NCBI RefSeq assembly: GCF_040719265.1
Contig: NZ_JBFDAH010000010.1
Span: 62,001 to 126,000 of the forward strand
Source of the DNA: Aliikangiella maris
Lineage (GTDB): Bacteria; Pseudomonadota; Gammaproteobacteria; Enterobacterales; Kangiellaceae
Reading direction: 5' to 3'
Length of the DNA stretch: 64,000 bases
Shown: positions 37,417 to 46,904 of the stretch, one piece after another
Position numbering within the stretch: position 1 is the first letter of the stretch
Layout: each line of letters starts with the position of its first letter
The notes under the pieces: generated by a model
What the model was told of the DNA's origin: nothing
Databases searched by the model: none
Seen by the model: the letters and a program-made list of their open reading frames with translations, nothing else
Made by a program: the position numbers and the translations under genes

Positions 37417-38097
37417 CTAAGACTCGACAATTCGAATTTTCGCTGTAACAATCTTAACTTCTTCTTTGGTTTGTCCACTATATGAACCGAGTCCTTCAAT
37501 AACTTTCAATGTATCCATACCATTAACCAACTCACCAAAAATCGTATGCCGACCGTCTAGATATGGAGTCGCCTTAAAAGTAATAAAAAATTGAGAGCCA
37601 TCGGTGTTAGGACCCCGATTTGCCATACTTAACATGCCAGCTTTATTATGTTTGGCTTCTGGACTAAATTCACCACCATATTGATAGCCGGGTCCGCCTG
37701 TACCATTACCTAAAGGATCGCCCCCCTGCGCCATAAATCCGTTAATCACTCGGTGAAAAACCAGTCCATCATAATAGCCTAACTGGGTCAAATACATGGT
37801 ACTCGATACATGCATCGGCGCAATCGATGGCATCAGTTTAATCGACAACAAACCTTTGTTAGTTTGCAGATCCCAATAGAATGTTTGCCCCTGTTCAAAT
37901 TTAAATTGGGGGGGTTTTGGTAATTTGGTACGCCAATCCGCAGCAGACTGATCAATTTTTTGCTGTTGAATAAATTGTTTAACGGCAACCAGCGTTGAGT
38001 TTTCCTGAGTACAGCCACTCATTAACACTATCAATGCACTGATAAAAAGCGCACTTATCGTCCACGATTTACCCTTTGTTAGTTGTAGGCGTTGCAT
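37417..38097 (-). CDS. Lipoprotein cyclophilin-type peptidyl-prolyl isomerase
   Basis: 226 residues. Signal peptide with lipobox LMSGC (Cys at about 29), so anchored in a membrane facing the periplasm. The cyclophilin domain spans about 70-225: FHRVINGFMAQGGDP has the catalytic Arg and the Phe/Met/Gln block, SMANRGPNTDGSQFFIT and LDGRHTIFGELVNGMD complete the active site. It assists folding of exported proteins by proline isomerisation. A linker of about 40 residues lies between lipobox and domain. Confidence 0.92.
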   Translation of the reverse strand: MQRLQLTKGKSWTISALFISALIVLMSGCTQENSTLVAVKQFIQQQKIDQSAADWRTKLPKPPQFKFEQGQTFYWDLQTNKGLLSIKLMPSIAPMHVSSTMYLTQLGYYDGLVFHRVINGFMAQGGDPLGNGTGGPGYQYGGEFSPEAKHNKAGMLSMANRGPNTDGSQFFITFKATPYLDGRHTIFGELVNGMDTLKVIEGLGSYSGQTKEEVKIVTAKIRIVES

Positions 38098-38338
38098 AAT
38101 ATCCCCTTAAATTCTATAAAGTTTTCATCGATTCACTGGATCTGGATTATAAAACCCATCAACAAAAATTGGAATAACGGCCGCTGGACATTGTACTAAT
38201 CTCAACTACACTAAGACTATGTCTAATGAATAGTTCGAATCAGTTGTTCAACTCTTATTCAAACCTTATCTACAAGGTAAAACCAATAAAGTATGGACAC
38301 CGACATTGCCTTAAAGCCGTTGATATAAGTAGTAAAAA

Positions 38339-39577
38339 ATGATGAATCCGGTGGAAAATGACTTACTCTTTGCGCGCCAACCTATTTTTGATGGAAATAA
38401 TAAGCTTTATGGCTACGAACTTTTATATCGTGGTATCAATCCGAATTTTGCAGTTTTTGAGGATGGCAACAAAGCAACCAGTGAACTTCTTATCAACTAT
38501 TGTGGTGGTATTTTAAACAACGAAGATGCGCCTTATGTAAAAATATTTATTAATCTCACCCGCCAGTTAATTCTTTCCGATTATTTCTTCCCATTAGAAC
38601 CATCTCGTGTAGTGATTGAAATATTGGAAAATACCATTGTTGATGATCGATTAGTCAACCGAGTCATTGAGCTAAAATCAAAAGGCTATGAATTTGCATT
38701 GGATGACTATAGTTTCAGACACGAATACGACCCACTCGTGCCACTCGCCAACTACATTAAGATTGATTTGCAGCATATTTCAGAGGTCACGCTCAAAGAC
38801 AGTATGCAAGATCTCGAACACAACGTGCTTGCGCAAACCCCTAAAAGACCACTGTTTTTAGCCGAAAAAGTCGAAGAACATGCGCAATATGAATACTGCC
38901 GGAATATTGGCTTTGAATTATACCAGGGCTTTTATCTCGAACGCCCTCAACCAGTCTACGGCAAAAAGATCAGCAACTCCTCAGAAATCGCCTTGCAAAT
39001 TGTCGCCAAGCTACAAGAACCACAACTCAATATTGATAGCCTGTGTCATTCGATATCACGCGATACCAAACTAAGTTACCAAATACTCAAAATCATTAAT
39101 AGCCCTTTATGTCGCCTACCAAGAAAAGTCAGTAGCCTTAAAGAAGCTGTCATTTTTTTGGGACTAGAGCAAGTTAAAAAGTGGGCAATGGCGATGGCAT
39201 TATCTAATTCATCGACTCAGTCATCGGCACTATTTCAGATATTGCTGCAGCGCGCACGAAGTTGTGAACTCTTTGCAATCAGCCAAAATTATGAAAAACC
39301 TGAAAGTTTTTTTACGGTAGGGTTATTTTCAGGTATCGATGCAGTGCTGCTTGCCGATAAAGCCTGGCTCATTCAAAAGCTGGATCTGGCAACTGAAATT
39401 AATGAGGCACTACTCGAGGAAAAAGGTACAAAAGGAGAAGTATTGAAATTGGTAATAGCCGCAGAAAAATCAGATTGGTTAGCAACTCATCACTTGCCCG
39501 AAGAACAATTAATTGAACTGTTTTCTGCTCACGAAAACTCAGTTAACTGGGCGCATCAAATGTGCGCCATGTTATAA
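38339..39577 (+). CDS. EAL-HDOD signalling protein, EAL site degenerate
   Basis: 412 residues of the YuxH type: an EAL-like domain (about 8-205) joined to an HDOD domain (about 210-400). The signature reads ELLYRG where EALxR is needed and DDYSF where DDFGTG is usual, so phosphodiesterase activity is unlikely; such proteins usually bind or relay. The HDOD part (LSYQILKIINSPLCRLPRKV, IFLGLEQVKKWAMAMAL) lacks the full metal HD set, as is usual. No ribosome site is evident; two ATGs in tandem begin the gene. Confidence 0.88.
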   Translation: MMNPVENDLLFARQPIFDGNNKLYGYELLYRGINPNFAVFEDGNKATSELLINYCGGILNNEDAPYVKIFINLTRQLILSDYFFPLEPSRVVIEILENTIVDDRLVNRVIELKSKGYEFALDDYSFRHEYDPLVPLANYIKIDLQHISEVTLKDSMQDLEHNVLAQTPKRPLFLAEKVEEHAQYEYCRNIGFELYQGFYLERPQPVYGKKISNSSEIALQIVAKLQEPQLNIDSLCHSISRDTKLSYQILKIINSPLCRLPRKVSSLKEAVIFLGLEQVKKWAMAMALSNSSTQSSALFQILLQRARSCELFAISQNYEKPESFFTVGLFSGIDAVLLADKAWLIQKLDLATEINEALLEEKGTKGEVLKLVIAAEKSDWLATHHLPEEQLIELFSAHENSVNWAHQMCAML

Positions 39578-39666
39578 CTCATATAATTGTCTTCTTATAT
39601 TATCGAACAGACCAAAATGCTCTTAAATAGTGTTGTTCTCAAACAGTCTTTCTCTCACCAATCAAG

Positions 39667-40623
39667 CTATTCAGTTAACGTTTTTTTGGTAAACAATTTT
39701 TGACCGACACCAACAATGGCAAATACAACTATTCCAGCCATAATGCCAATTACGCCACTATATAAAACGGGCGCCAAAAGGCCCAGCATTGCTCCAACTG
39801 TTGTAATCGACTGCATCCAGGTTTCGAGGTGATGACCAATTGACTCAATCAATGGAATACCATGAATAATAATACCGCCACCGACTAAAAACATTGCAGC
39901 CGTTCCAACAATAGACAACATTTTCATTAAAAATGGGGCAAATACAAGTAATCCACGTCCGACAGCCCGTTTTAGTCGAGCCCCTAAATGTTCACCTTGT
40001 CGTTTAATCAAGTAAAAACCAGCATCATCTAACTTAACAATTCCTGCAACTAATCCATAAACAACAACAGTAATTAAAATTGCAATTCCTGAAACCACCG
40101 AAACCTGCGTGACAAACTCCGCATCTTTAACCGTACCCAGCGCAATAACAATAATTTCAGCCGATAGAATGAAATCAGTACGAATCGCACCTTTAATTTT
40201 ATTTTTTTCAAAAGCAACCAAATCAACTTTTGGATTACGTAATGCATTGACTATTTCTTGATGCTGCTTATCCTTTTCTTCCTTTGAATGAAATAAGCTA
40301 TGGGTAATTTTTTCAATCCCTTCAAAACATAAGTACAAGCCCCCCACCATCAGTAAAGGCAAAATTAGCCAGGGAATAAAGGCACTAATAAGCAACGCCG
40401 CTGGAACCAAAATTAATTTGTTTTTAAAAGAGCCTTTGGCAACAGCCCAAACCACGGGAATTTCACGTTCAGCACGAATGCCACTGACTTGTTCTGCATT
40501 TAAAGCCAAATCATCGCCTAACACGCCAGCAGTTTTCTTTGCCGCCACCTTGGTTAAAACAGCAACATCATCTAACACGGTAGCGATGTCATCTAAAAGT
40601 GCAAGTAAGCTCGATCCAGCCAT
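39667..40623 (-). CDS. DUF808-family inner-membrane protein (YedI-like)
   Basis: 318 residues. The start MAGSSLLALLDDIATVLDD and KKTAGVLGDDLALNAEQV are diagnostic of DUF808. Several membrane segments (about 78-100, 150-170, 175-200, 230-250, 268-305) place it in the inner membrane. Function unknown in all members I know of. No operon partner; divergent from the CoA-binding protein gene. Confidence 0.88.
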   Translation of the reverse strand: MAGSSLLALLDDIATVLDDVAVLTKVAAKKTAGVLGDDLALNAEQVSGIRAEREIPVVWAVAKGSFKNKLILVPAALLISAFIPWLILPLLMVGGLYLCFEGIEKITHSLFHSKEEKDKQHQEIVNALRNPKVDLVAFEKNKIKGAIRTDFILSAEIIVIALGTVKDAEFVTQVSVVSGIAILITVVVYGLVAGIVKLDDAGFYLIKRQGEHLGARLKRAVGRGLLVFAPFLMKMLSIVGTAAMFLVGGGIIIHGIPLIESIGHHLETWMQSITTVGAMLGLLAPVLYSGVIGIMAGIVVFAIVGVGQKLFTKKTLTE

Positions 40624-40929
40624 TTAGTCTTTTCCTGAACAAATTATTAATTTAACAACGAATTGAGAATCCAGTAAATATCAATTTAAACCAACAAAGC
40701 CTAAAGATATCGACTGAACTATCAATGCTTTTTACTATTAACGCTATTATAATCGTTGCCCAACACCTGCGGATTAAAACAATCTTAACCGCACTTGGGT
40801 TTTACCCATGATAATTCAAGTTTTATAATGGAATTATATTGTGTCAATAAAACTTCCATATTCGACATATTAACGATAATTTCAGTATTATATACGTCAG
40901 TTTTCGACTTATCTTAAGAGGCATCATCA
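40624..40929. other. Divergent intergenic region
   Basis: 306 bases between the DUF808 gene and the CoA-binding gene. The only clear element is the plus-strand promoter at 40801-40829; the minus-strand promoter for DUF808 was not identified. Confidence 0.5.
40801..40829 (+). promoter_or_regulatory. sigma70 promoter of the CoA-binding protein gene
   Basis: TTTACC at 40801-40806, a 17-base spacer, and a perfect TATAAT at 40824-40829. Start near 40836 gives a leader of about 95 bases. Confidence 0.7.
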
Positions 40930-41313
40930 ATGCAAGACACTAATAATTCGTCTAAGACGACAGCTATTCTGGGCGCAAGTGATGATCCTTCTCGCTATGC
41001 TTATAAAGCCTGTAAACAATTAATCGCCCATGGCCACCCAGTTATTTTAATTGCCAGACGCCCAATTACGGTAGACGGTATCAGTAGCTTAGCGCAACTC
41101 AGTGATATAACGGGAAAAGTCGACACAGTAACGCTCTATATTAATCCAAATCTGGTTAACGAACAAATCAATGCCATTATTCAACTGGCTCCCAAGCGGG
41201 TCATATTTAATCCAGGAACCGAATCAACTTTAGCAATAGAAAAACTCTCTGCTGCAGGTATTCAAGTGGTTACCCACTGTACATTAATTATGTTACAACA
41301 AGCAGAATACTAG
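40930..41313 (+). CDS. CoA-binding domain protein (YccU-like)
   Basis: 127 residues forming a single CoA-binding Rossmann domain. TAILGASDDPSRYAYKA is the nucleotide loop, and KRVIFNPGTES and THCTLIML are typical of YccU/COG1832. It binds CoA or acyl-CoA in the cytoplasm; no enzymatic role is established. AAGAGG lies about 10 bases before the ATG. Probably co-transcribed with trxC, 89 bases downstream, where a 17-bp direct repeat intervenes. Confidence 0.85.
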   Translation: MQDTNNSSKTTAILGASDDPSRYAYKACKQLIAHGHPVILIARRPITVDGISSLAQLSDITGKVDTVTLYINPNLVNEQINAIIQLAPKRVIFNPGTESTLAIEKLSAAGIQVVTHCTLIMLQQAEY

Positions 41314-41353
41314 TCGGATAATGCTCTGAAGCTAACAAAACATCATTTACTTT

Positions 41354-41387
41354 ATTATTTACTTAACAACATTATTTACTTAACAAC
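41354..41387. repeat. 17-bp direct tandem repeat
   Basis: ATTATTTACTTAACAAC occurs twice, head to tail without error, at 41354-41370 and 41371-41387, ending 15 bases before the trxC start codon. It overlaps the region where a promoter or ribosome site for trxC would be. Confidence 0.92.
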
Positions 41388-41402
41388 ACAGGACGAGCGC
41401 TC

Positions 41403-41849
41403 TTGAATACGCAAAAAATTCGTCTGGTATGCGGCGAATGCCATACCATCAATCAGTTTCCCGCTGAAAGGCTGGACGATACACCTATCTGTGCCCAATG
41501 CAAAAGTCACTTATTCAGTGGAGAACCAATTAATGTTAATAGCACCAATCTGATTCGGCACATTGAAAATTCAGGTATTCCGGTTCTGATTGATTTTTGG
41601 GCCCCCTGGTGTGGACCCTGTTTATCATTTGCGCCGACATTTAAAGAAATGGCAAAAATTGTTGGTAATCAGTTACGTTTACTCAAAGTTGATACGCAAG
41701 ATAATCAACAAACGGCAATGGACTTTAATATTCGCTCAATTCCAACATTGGCACTTTATCGTGATGGAGAAGAGTTAGCCCGAACATCCGGTGCATTTCC
41801 ACTGCCTCAATTACAGCAATGGGTTATTCAACATCTGACCGAGGCTTAA
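41403..41849 (+). CDS. trxC: Thioredoxin 2
   Basis: 148 residues. An N-terminal zinc finger has two pairs of cysteines (CGEC and CAQC, residues 10-33), followed by a thioredoxin domain with WCGPC at 69-73 and the cis-proline RSIPTLALY. This two-part layout is TrxC, a zinc-containing thioredoxin linked to oxidative stress. The start is TTG with AGGACGAG about 6 bases upstream; no ATG lies nearby before the zinc finger. Reduces protein disulfides in the cytoplasm, presumably via thioredoxin reductase. Confidence 0.95.
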   Translation: MNTQKIRLVCGECHTINQFPAERLDDTPICAQCKSHLFSGEPINVNSTNLIRHIENSGIPVLIDFWAPWCGPCLSFAPTFKEMAKIVGNQLRLLKVDTQDNQQTAMDFNIRSIPTLALYRDGEELARTSGAFPLPQLQQWVIQHLTEA

Positions 41850-41867
41850 ATCAATACACAAAATCAG

Positions 41868-41898
41868 CCTATTCCCAGTTAACCAAGCCGAGAATAGG
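41868..41898. terminator. Weak hairpin after trxC
   Basis: CCTATTC at 41868-41874 and GAATAGG at 41892-41898, 17 bases apart, followed by a moderately T-rich stretch. It may terminate trxC. Confidence 0.35.
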
Positions 41899-42065
41899 TC
41901 AATTCTAATTTGCACTCCAATCTTTCTCGCAACGTCACGCAATTGCTTTAAGCAAACTCATAATTTGTTACATTTGCGCTTTAAACGAATTCCCTATGCC
42001 TCTCGTCAAGTTAGCTAAAGATATTAATTAACCTTCAACTTTATCAGCCAATACGAGGAGCAACT

Positions 42066-42857
42066 ATGCGGACTAATCAACCAACCAGCACCATTCAGTC
42101 TCGACTTTCAACTTTAGGTATACTTTTTGTTAGTTCGATATTTGGCATAATCGCAATAAATGCGCAAGCCAAAGTGACCGAAACTATTAGCAAAACCATT
42201 GCGCTCAAGTCAACAGGCTCAATTTATTTAGAAAATATCAACGGCGATGTTGAAATTACTACATGCCAATGTGATCAAGTTTCACTGGATGCACATATCA
42301 ACGCCTCAGATGATTCACATAAAGAGCGAGTCAATATCGATATTCAAGCCGACACGAATACACTAAAAATTAAAACCCAATATCAGAAAAATCAACATCA
42401 TCATTCTGGTTATGTCGAAGTCAACTATCAGCTAAAAGTTCCCCAAAATGTCAATCTGGCTGATATTGAGCTGGTGAATGGGAATCTGGCCATAAAAGGC
42501 GTTAAAGGCAAACTATTTGCAGATATGGTTAACGGTAATCTGATTGCTAATGACCTCGGCAATACAACGCAAGTAAAAATGGTAAACGGCAATATAAAAA
42601 TTTATGTTGCGGATACCAGTAAAATCCAATCCATACAATTAAATTCAGTCAATGGTGATATTGATTTATATTTACCGAAAACATCTGGTATGTTACTTAA
42701 AGCGAGCACTGTTAGTGGCTCTTTAGACAATGACTTCGATATAGAAATTATCAAGAATCGCTATATTGGTGAAAAAATGCGAGGCACGACTGGCGATGCA
42801 TCAATGGCAGTGAATTTAGAAAATGTGAACGGACATATTTCGGTGCATCAAAATTAA
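42066..42857 (+). CDS. Exported DUF4097-type beta-strand protein
   Basis: 263 residues. Signal peptide (about 1-35, LGILFVSSIFGIIAINAQA). The mature part is a series of short beta strands with repeated VNG motifs (LENINGDVEI, ELVNGNLAI, DMVNGNLIA, KMVNGNIKI, NSVNGDIDL, ENVNGHISV), typical of DUF4097/LiaG-like right-handed beta-helix proteins. The CQC near residue 69 could form a disulfide or bind metal. Function unknown; such proteins are often stress- or envelope-related. GAGGAG lies well spaced before the ATG. Confidence 0.82.
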   Translation: MRTNQPTSTIQSRLSTLGILFVSSIFGIIAINAQAKVTETISKTIALKSTGSIYLENINGDVEITTCQCDQVSLDAHINASDDSHKERVNIDIQADTNTLKIKTQYQKNQHHHSGYVEVNYQLKVPQNVNLADIELVNGNLAIKGVKGKLFADMVNGNLIANDLGNTTQVKMVNGNIKIYVADTSKIQSIQLNSVNGDIDLYLPKTSGMLLKASTVSGSLDNDFDIEIIKNRYIGEKMRGTTGDASMAVNLENVNGHISVHQN

Positions 42858-42880
42858 TTCAGGTGAAAACCACATATCTC

Positions 42881-42917
42881 GGCAAATTAAACTGAATGGA
42901 TATTCAGCTGGTTTGCC
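42881..42917. terminator. Interrupted hairpin between DUF4097 and PilZ genes
   Basis: GGCAAA at 42881-42886 pairs with TTTGCC at 42912-42917, and inside it CTGAAT pairs with ATTCAG (42892-42907), separated by an unequal internal loop. It lies between converging genes but has no T-run, so termination is a guess. Confidence 0.4.
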
Positions 42918-42969
42918 CTACAAACTAACTCAATTAAAGTTTATAACTAACCCGAAATTTTTTATGTTT

Positions 42970-43335
42970 TTAATTTGACCAAAACAATAAATCAAAATAA
43001 TTTTGCCACTTTCGAATGTCGGATTCAGGATTATCCGACAATTCGATACCGACCAGATATTTTTGTCTTTCATTTTTATCCTGCCAGGTTTCGAGCCAGC
43101 GCCCTCGCCCTACTAACACATACTCTTGGCGCGTTACATGAATATTAATCACCAGTTCAATATCTTTATTCAGCGGCAAGGCATAATCAGCGTATACTTT
43201 TAATCCTGTTGGTGAAATATCTTGTGAGTGACAATCAAGTACGATGGGGACATTAAATTTTTCATCATCTAGTAGATCGACAGTAATACACTCACGTTTG
43301 CGATAGCGTTGGTGTAATCTTCGTTCCTCGTTCAT
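42970..43335 (-). CDS. PilZ-domain cyclic-di-GMP receptor-like protein
   Basis: About 121 residues. The PilZ ligand signature is present as RYRKR near residue 9 followed by DISPTG near 44, the RxxxR and D/NxSxxG pair that binds cyclic-di-GMP. GRGRWLETWQ and VGIELSD are typical later strands. Starting at ATG 43335 gives MNEERRLHQRYRKR; an in-frame TTG at 43347 would add four residues with no better ribosome site. Single-domain PilZ proteins act as adaptors; partner unknown. Confidence 0.87.
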   Translation of the reverse strand: MNEERRLHQRYRKRECITVDLLDDEKFNVPIVLDCHSQDISPTGLKVYADYALPLNKDIELVINIHVTRQEYVLVGRGRWLETWQDKNERQKYLVGIELSDNPESDIRKWQNYFDLLFWSN

Positions 43336-43497
43336 GGAATATCTCAAATAGTTTTATATCAATGATTAAGAGACCAAACGAATTATAGATGATCTTAAAA
43401 TATTTAAGAACCGTCAATTTCAAAATGAAATTTATAAGAATTTTTTTAGTAGAATTTTTTATTTCTACGTTCAAATAATAGCAAACTTCAATAAAAT

Positions 43498-45369
43498 CTA
43501 AGGAAGATAACTTGATCGGCTATCAAATAATAGCGAATTTGGTACTTGCTTAATTTTTCGATTCAACCAGCGATGTAACCCGGTCGTCGCCACATAAGCA
43601 AAACAAGGGAGCTGTATTTTATTTAACACTTCTGACATTTTATCTTGTTCGTTAATCCAAAACCCTTTCAATTTAATCACCAACACAATACAAGGGGTGT
43701 CTGGATAATCAGGCGTAATTTTTTCTGCACACCATACTTTACCAATATTTGATATCTCCCCCAACTGCTGAGTAATTTTTCGTTTGAGTTTTTTATCCAG
43801 TTTAAGTTCAATTAACACTGACTTTCGATTAACTTCGCCAAGCTTATTTTCCATTGCTTGTTGTTGCTGGCAAACTTCTGCATATAAAGCTTCATACTCA
43901 GTGGCTTTTGCCACATTTTGATGGTAATGAAAATAGTTATACAATGTTTCTGCGAGCTCTGCTTTCATCGATAGGTTAACAAGCATCGCTTTTCTTAAGT
44001 ACTTTTCTCCACTATCATCATTTTGATTGAGCAAAATAAATCCTAATCCATAATTTGCTGTCGGATGATCTCGATCAATTTTCAAAGCCTGCCGATAATA
44101 AACAATCGCGTTTTCAGCAGAGTGAAGCGCCTCTACCGCTTGCGCATATTTAACAATCTCATCAACTTCAATTTCATTTGAATTAACTTTATGCTCAAAC
44201 TTTAACAAATTATTGCGGGCTTGCTGGTAATAATCATACATTTCCTGCCAATGCTCTTTAGCAAGTTCACGCCATTGCTGATTAAAAATATTAACAAGTT
44301 TAGAATATTGTGAAGATAAATAAACTTCACTAGCGCTTTGTTGTTTTAAGATTAATTGCTTTTTAGATTGTAAAGCACTCAGTCGATCAGACAAACAGGG
44401 ATGGGTATCTTGAGTATCAGTTTTTATCTCAAGCGCCTTGGCCACCATTTGCTCAACATCATCTTGTTTTACCTGATTAATTGTTTTGTTTAAATCAAAA
44501 TACACATCCTCAGGAGGAATCGCAGTTACTTTGGCTTTATCCCAAACAGATTGCCAAAAATCCTGTTCGACCAACTGACCAAAAGCATGTACTCGAATAA
44601 GCGCACTAGCCGCAACGTTACCACAGGTCACTCTTGCGGCATCTGAATCGGCTTCATACTCATTTTGACGTGCCAACACAAAAGTATAATTATCGAAAAA
44701 AGGCGCATACCAATTAAAAAAGCGAATAAAAATATTTGTCACAAAGGAGCGTTTTTTCTCTAGTGAAACCAAAAGTTGAAACCAGGTCATACGCACACGA
44801 TAGACCCAATTGCTAAATCTTGTGTGGCGGTTTGAAATATGTCCAAGTTCGTGAGCGAGCACCGAATTAAATTCTTCTGGTGACAAAAGTTGCATTAATG
44901 GCAAACCGATTACCAAATAATTAATACGCCATCCAAGCAAACCCAACTTTGGAATAGTGACGACAGCGGCATTCATTTCGTCATTTAAAATGACATGATG
45001 TATCTTTTGCGTACCGAGACGATCTTTTATTTCGTCAATTGTAGAAAATAATTCGGGCAATTCACTGGCTGTTAATTCAACCCCTTGAGGCTTTTCTATT
45101 TTGACCAACAGCGCTTTAAAAATATAAAACGCTATAACCAGCGGCAACCAAAAAAACTTGGCAAGCAATTTTAAAACGACAATATTTTTAGTGAACAGTG
45201 CGAATGCAAAAATACCGATGCCCAATCCAATTACCAGCACCAGCATCGAAAGAATAAATAAAAACCCAACCATCGAGAGTGCGAGCACTTTAAACTTATA
45301 CCAGGCTGGATAAGTCTGTGACTGTTTTTCAAGGAACTTTATCAAAGAACCGTATCTATCCGCGTTCAT
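43498..45369 (-). CDS. M48-family membrane metallopeptidase with TPR region
   Basis: 623 residues. Two N-terminal membrane segments (about 28-55 and 64-88), then an HtpX/Ste24-like zinc protease domain with HELGH at 173-177 and third ligand region EYEADSDAARV. From about 370 the protein turns helical, with two TPR-like repeats (AENAIVYYRQALKIDRDHPT, TANYGLGFILLNQNDDSGEK). A further domain of about 100 residues ends the protein and is unrecognised. Quality control of membrane proteins is the family's usual role. The fusion with TPRs suggests substrate or partner recruitment. Confidence 0.88.
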   Translation of the reverse strand: MNADRYGSLIKFLEKQSQTYPAWYKFKVLALSMVGFLFILSMLVLVIGLGIGIFAFALFTKNIVVLKLLAKFFWLPLVIAFYIFKALLVKIEKPQGVELTASELPELFSTIDEIKDRLGTQKIHHVILNDEMNAAVVTIPKLGLLGWRINYLVIGLPLMQLLSPEEFNSVLAHELGHISNRHTRFSNWVYRVRMTWFQLLVSLEKKRSFVTNIFIRFFNWYAPFFDNYTFVLARQNEYEADSDAARVTCGNVAASALIRVHAFGQLVEQDFWQSVWDKAKVTAIPPEDVYFDLNKTINQVKQDDVEQMVAKALEIKTDTQDTHPCLSDRLSALQSKKQLILKQQSASEVYLSSQYSKLVNIFNQQWRELAKEHWQEMYDYYQQARNNLLKFEHKVNSNEIEVDEIVKYAQAVEALHSAENAIVYYRQALKIDRDHPTANYGLGFILLNQNDDSGEKYLRKAMLVNLSMKAELAETLYNYFHYHQNVAKATEYEALYAEVCQQQQAMENKLGEVNRKSVLIELKLDKKLKRKITQQLGEISNIGKVWCAEKITPDYPDTPCIVLVIKLKGFWINEQDKMSEVLNKIQLPCFAYVATTGLHRWLNRKIKQVPNSLLFDSRSSYLP

Positions 45370-45612
45370 TGTAAATGCCCCCTAAAGTACTAATCTAAAT
45401 TTTTATTATTTTAAGAGATTATGATCGAATCTCAATCAACAATCAATGATAATGTTAATGGCTTTAGCCAACCAGCAAAACAATTTTAAGTATTCACCAT
45501 TTTGTATCAATAAAAAATCAACAAAATAAGGTTTAGTTTTTAATTTTGCGAATCAATTGGCAAGAAAATAGTAATAAACAAATCATAAAAGTATTGAATA
45601 AAAACATATCGA

Positions 45613-46512
45613 TTAACTATCGGAAACTTTAAATAAATGAATAATTTCGCCGATAAACTCACCTAAAGTTTGTGTCATTAAAACAAAATCAGCATCAAAC
45701 TTAACCATTTCATCTTCACCATCAACATGATCATTTTCTGCCAATAACTCATCCATAAATTTAATATTTTTAATTTGTAAATCAGGTTGAATAACGGCTT
45801 TTAATAAGCCTTTGTAACGTATACCTAATTTATTTACCCAATAGCCATCCGCTAATAAATCTCCCAACACCCCATTTTCTGATTCGTTATCTTTAAATTT
45901 GGCAACCCGTTCATCTTGCGGATCTTTTAATTCATAATCTCCCGTCAATTCCCAACCATCAGGTAATCCTTCTTCGAGCCAATGATTGAGAATAAGTGCT
46001 GGATTTTCTTCGCTGACTAATTTAATTGCTCCAAATGAACCAATCGTTTCAACCAGCAATTCAAAAAACTTATCCGCTACCGAAGCACTCCCGGCATTTA
46101 AAACTAAATAATTTCGTTTTATATCAATGTAAGCCCAGATATGTGTTGATCTTACAAATGCTTTAGGCAACATCTGGCTGATAATATCTTCTTTGATAGA
46201 TTGCTTTTCTTTCGAATAAACCTTACGTCCCATAGATTCACCGACCGCTTTAACTTTTTCTTCCACCGCTTCTTTCACTGCACTTGCTGGTATGACCTTT
46301 TGTTCACGCCGCATACAAATCAACACAGCACCGCCACCGGCATGAATTAAATAGTCACGCTCACGATGAATGGGTGAAATCCAGCCAACACTTTCTTCCG
46401 CCTGTCGACCACAAGGTTGAAAACGCTTATCGTCTAATTTTTCTGCTAATTCATCAGCGCTTAATTCAAAAGATTTTGATAAACGATAAAGGTGTAAATT
46501 TCGAAACCACAT
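45613..46512 (-). CDS. rdgC: Recombination-associated protein RdgC
   Basis: 299 residues, the standard RdgC length. MWFRNLHLYRL at the start, FQPCGRQAEESVGWISPI and LPKAFVRSTHIWAYIDI are conserved blocks. RdgC is a ring-shaped, non-specific DNA-binding protein that limits RecA-mediated recombination and is found in beta- and gammaproteobacteria. It stands alone, separated by over 240 bases from the M48 gene. Confidence 0.95.
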   Translation of the reverse strand: MWFRNLHLYRLSKSFELSADELAEKLDDKRFQPCGRQAEESVGWISPIHRERDYLIHAGGGAVLICMRREQKVIPASAVKEAVEEKVKAVGESMGRKVYSKEKQSIKEDIISQMLPKAFVRSTHIWAYIDIKRNYLVLNAGSASVADKFFELLVETIGSFGAIKLVSEENPALILNHWLEEGLPDGWELTGDYELKDPQDERVAKFKDNESENGVLGDLLADGYWVNKLGIRYKGLLKAVIQPDLQIKNIKFMDELLAENDHVDGEDEMVKFDADFVLMTQTLGEFIGEIIHLFKVSDS

Positions 46513-46904
46513 ACGAAGCTATCAACCTGTAAATAAATATTTTTAACAAAGGTCGGCTATTATCTACAAAACAGCCCAATAAGCCAAAATAAATTTATGT
46601 AAATTGCGACTTATCACAAACCAGGTACAGGTTAAAGTAAACAACAAGAAACGGTTTTGACGCTTGCCAAGAGCGTCTCATTTTCACAAAATTCAATGGA
46701 ATATCATGCGCTTGTCATATCTAAAGATCAGTCTTAAAGGTATCAATATTCATTCTCGACAATTAATAGATTCAGCTTACAGTTGTCACTCGTGGGTCAT
46801 CAAAAGGTCATTTTTTAGTCACACTGATTAACGATAATTCTATTGATAGTGAGTAATTATGATTGATTTGCATGAAGTCTCAATAATTTGGCAGTGAGTA
46901 ACTT
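46513..46904. other. Divergent intergenic region, no gene seen
   Basis: 392 bases between the rdgC start and the PAP2 gene. It should contain both promoters. A 12-codon frame starting at 46860 just before the PAP2 gene is visible, but I see no reason to call it real. Confidence 0.45.
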
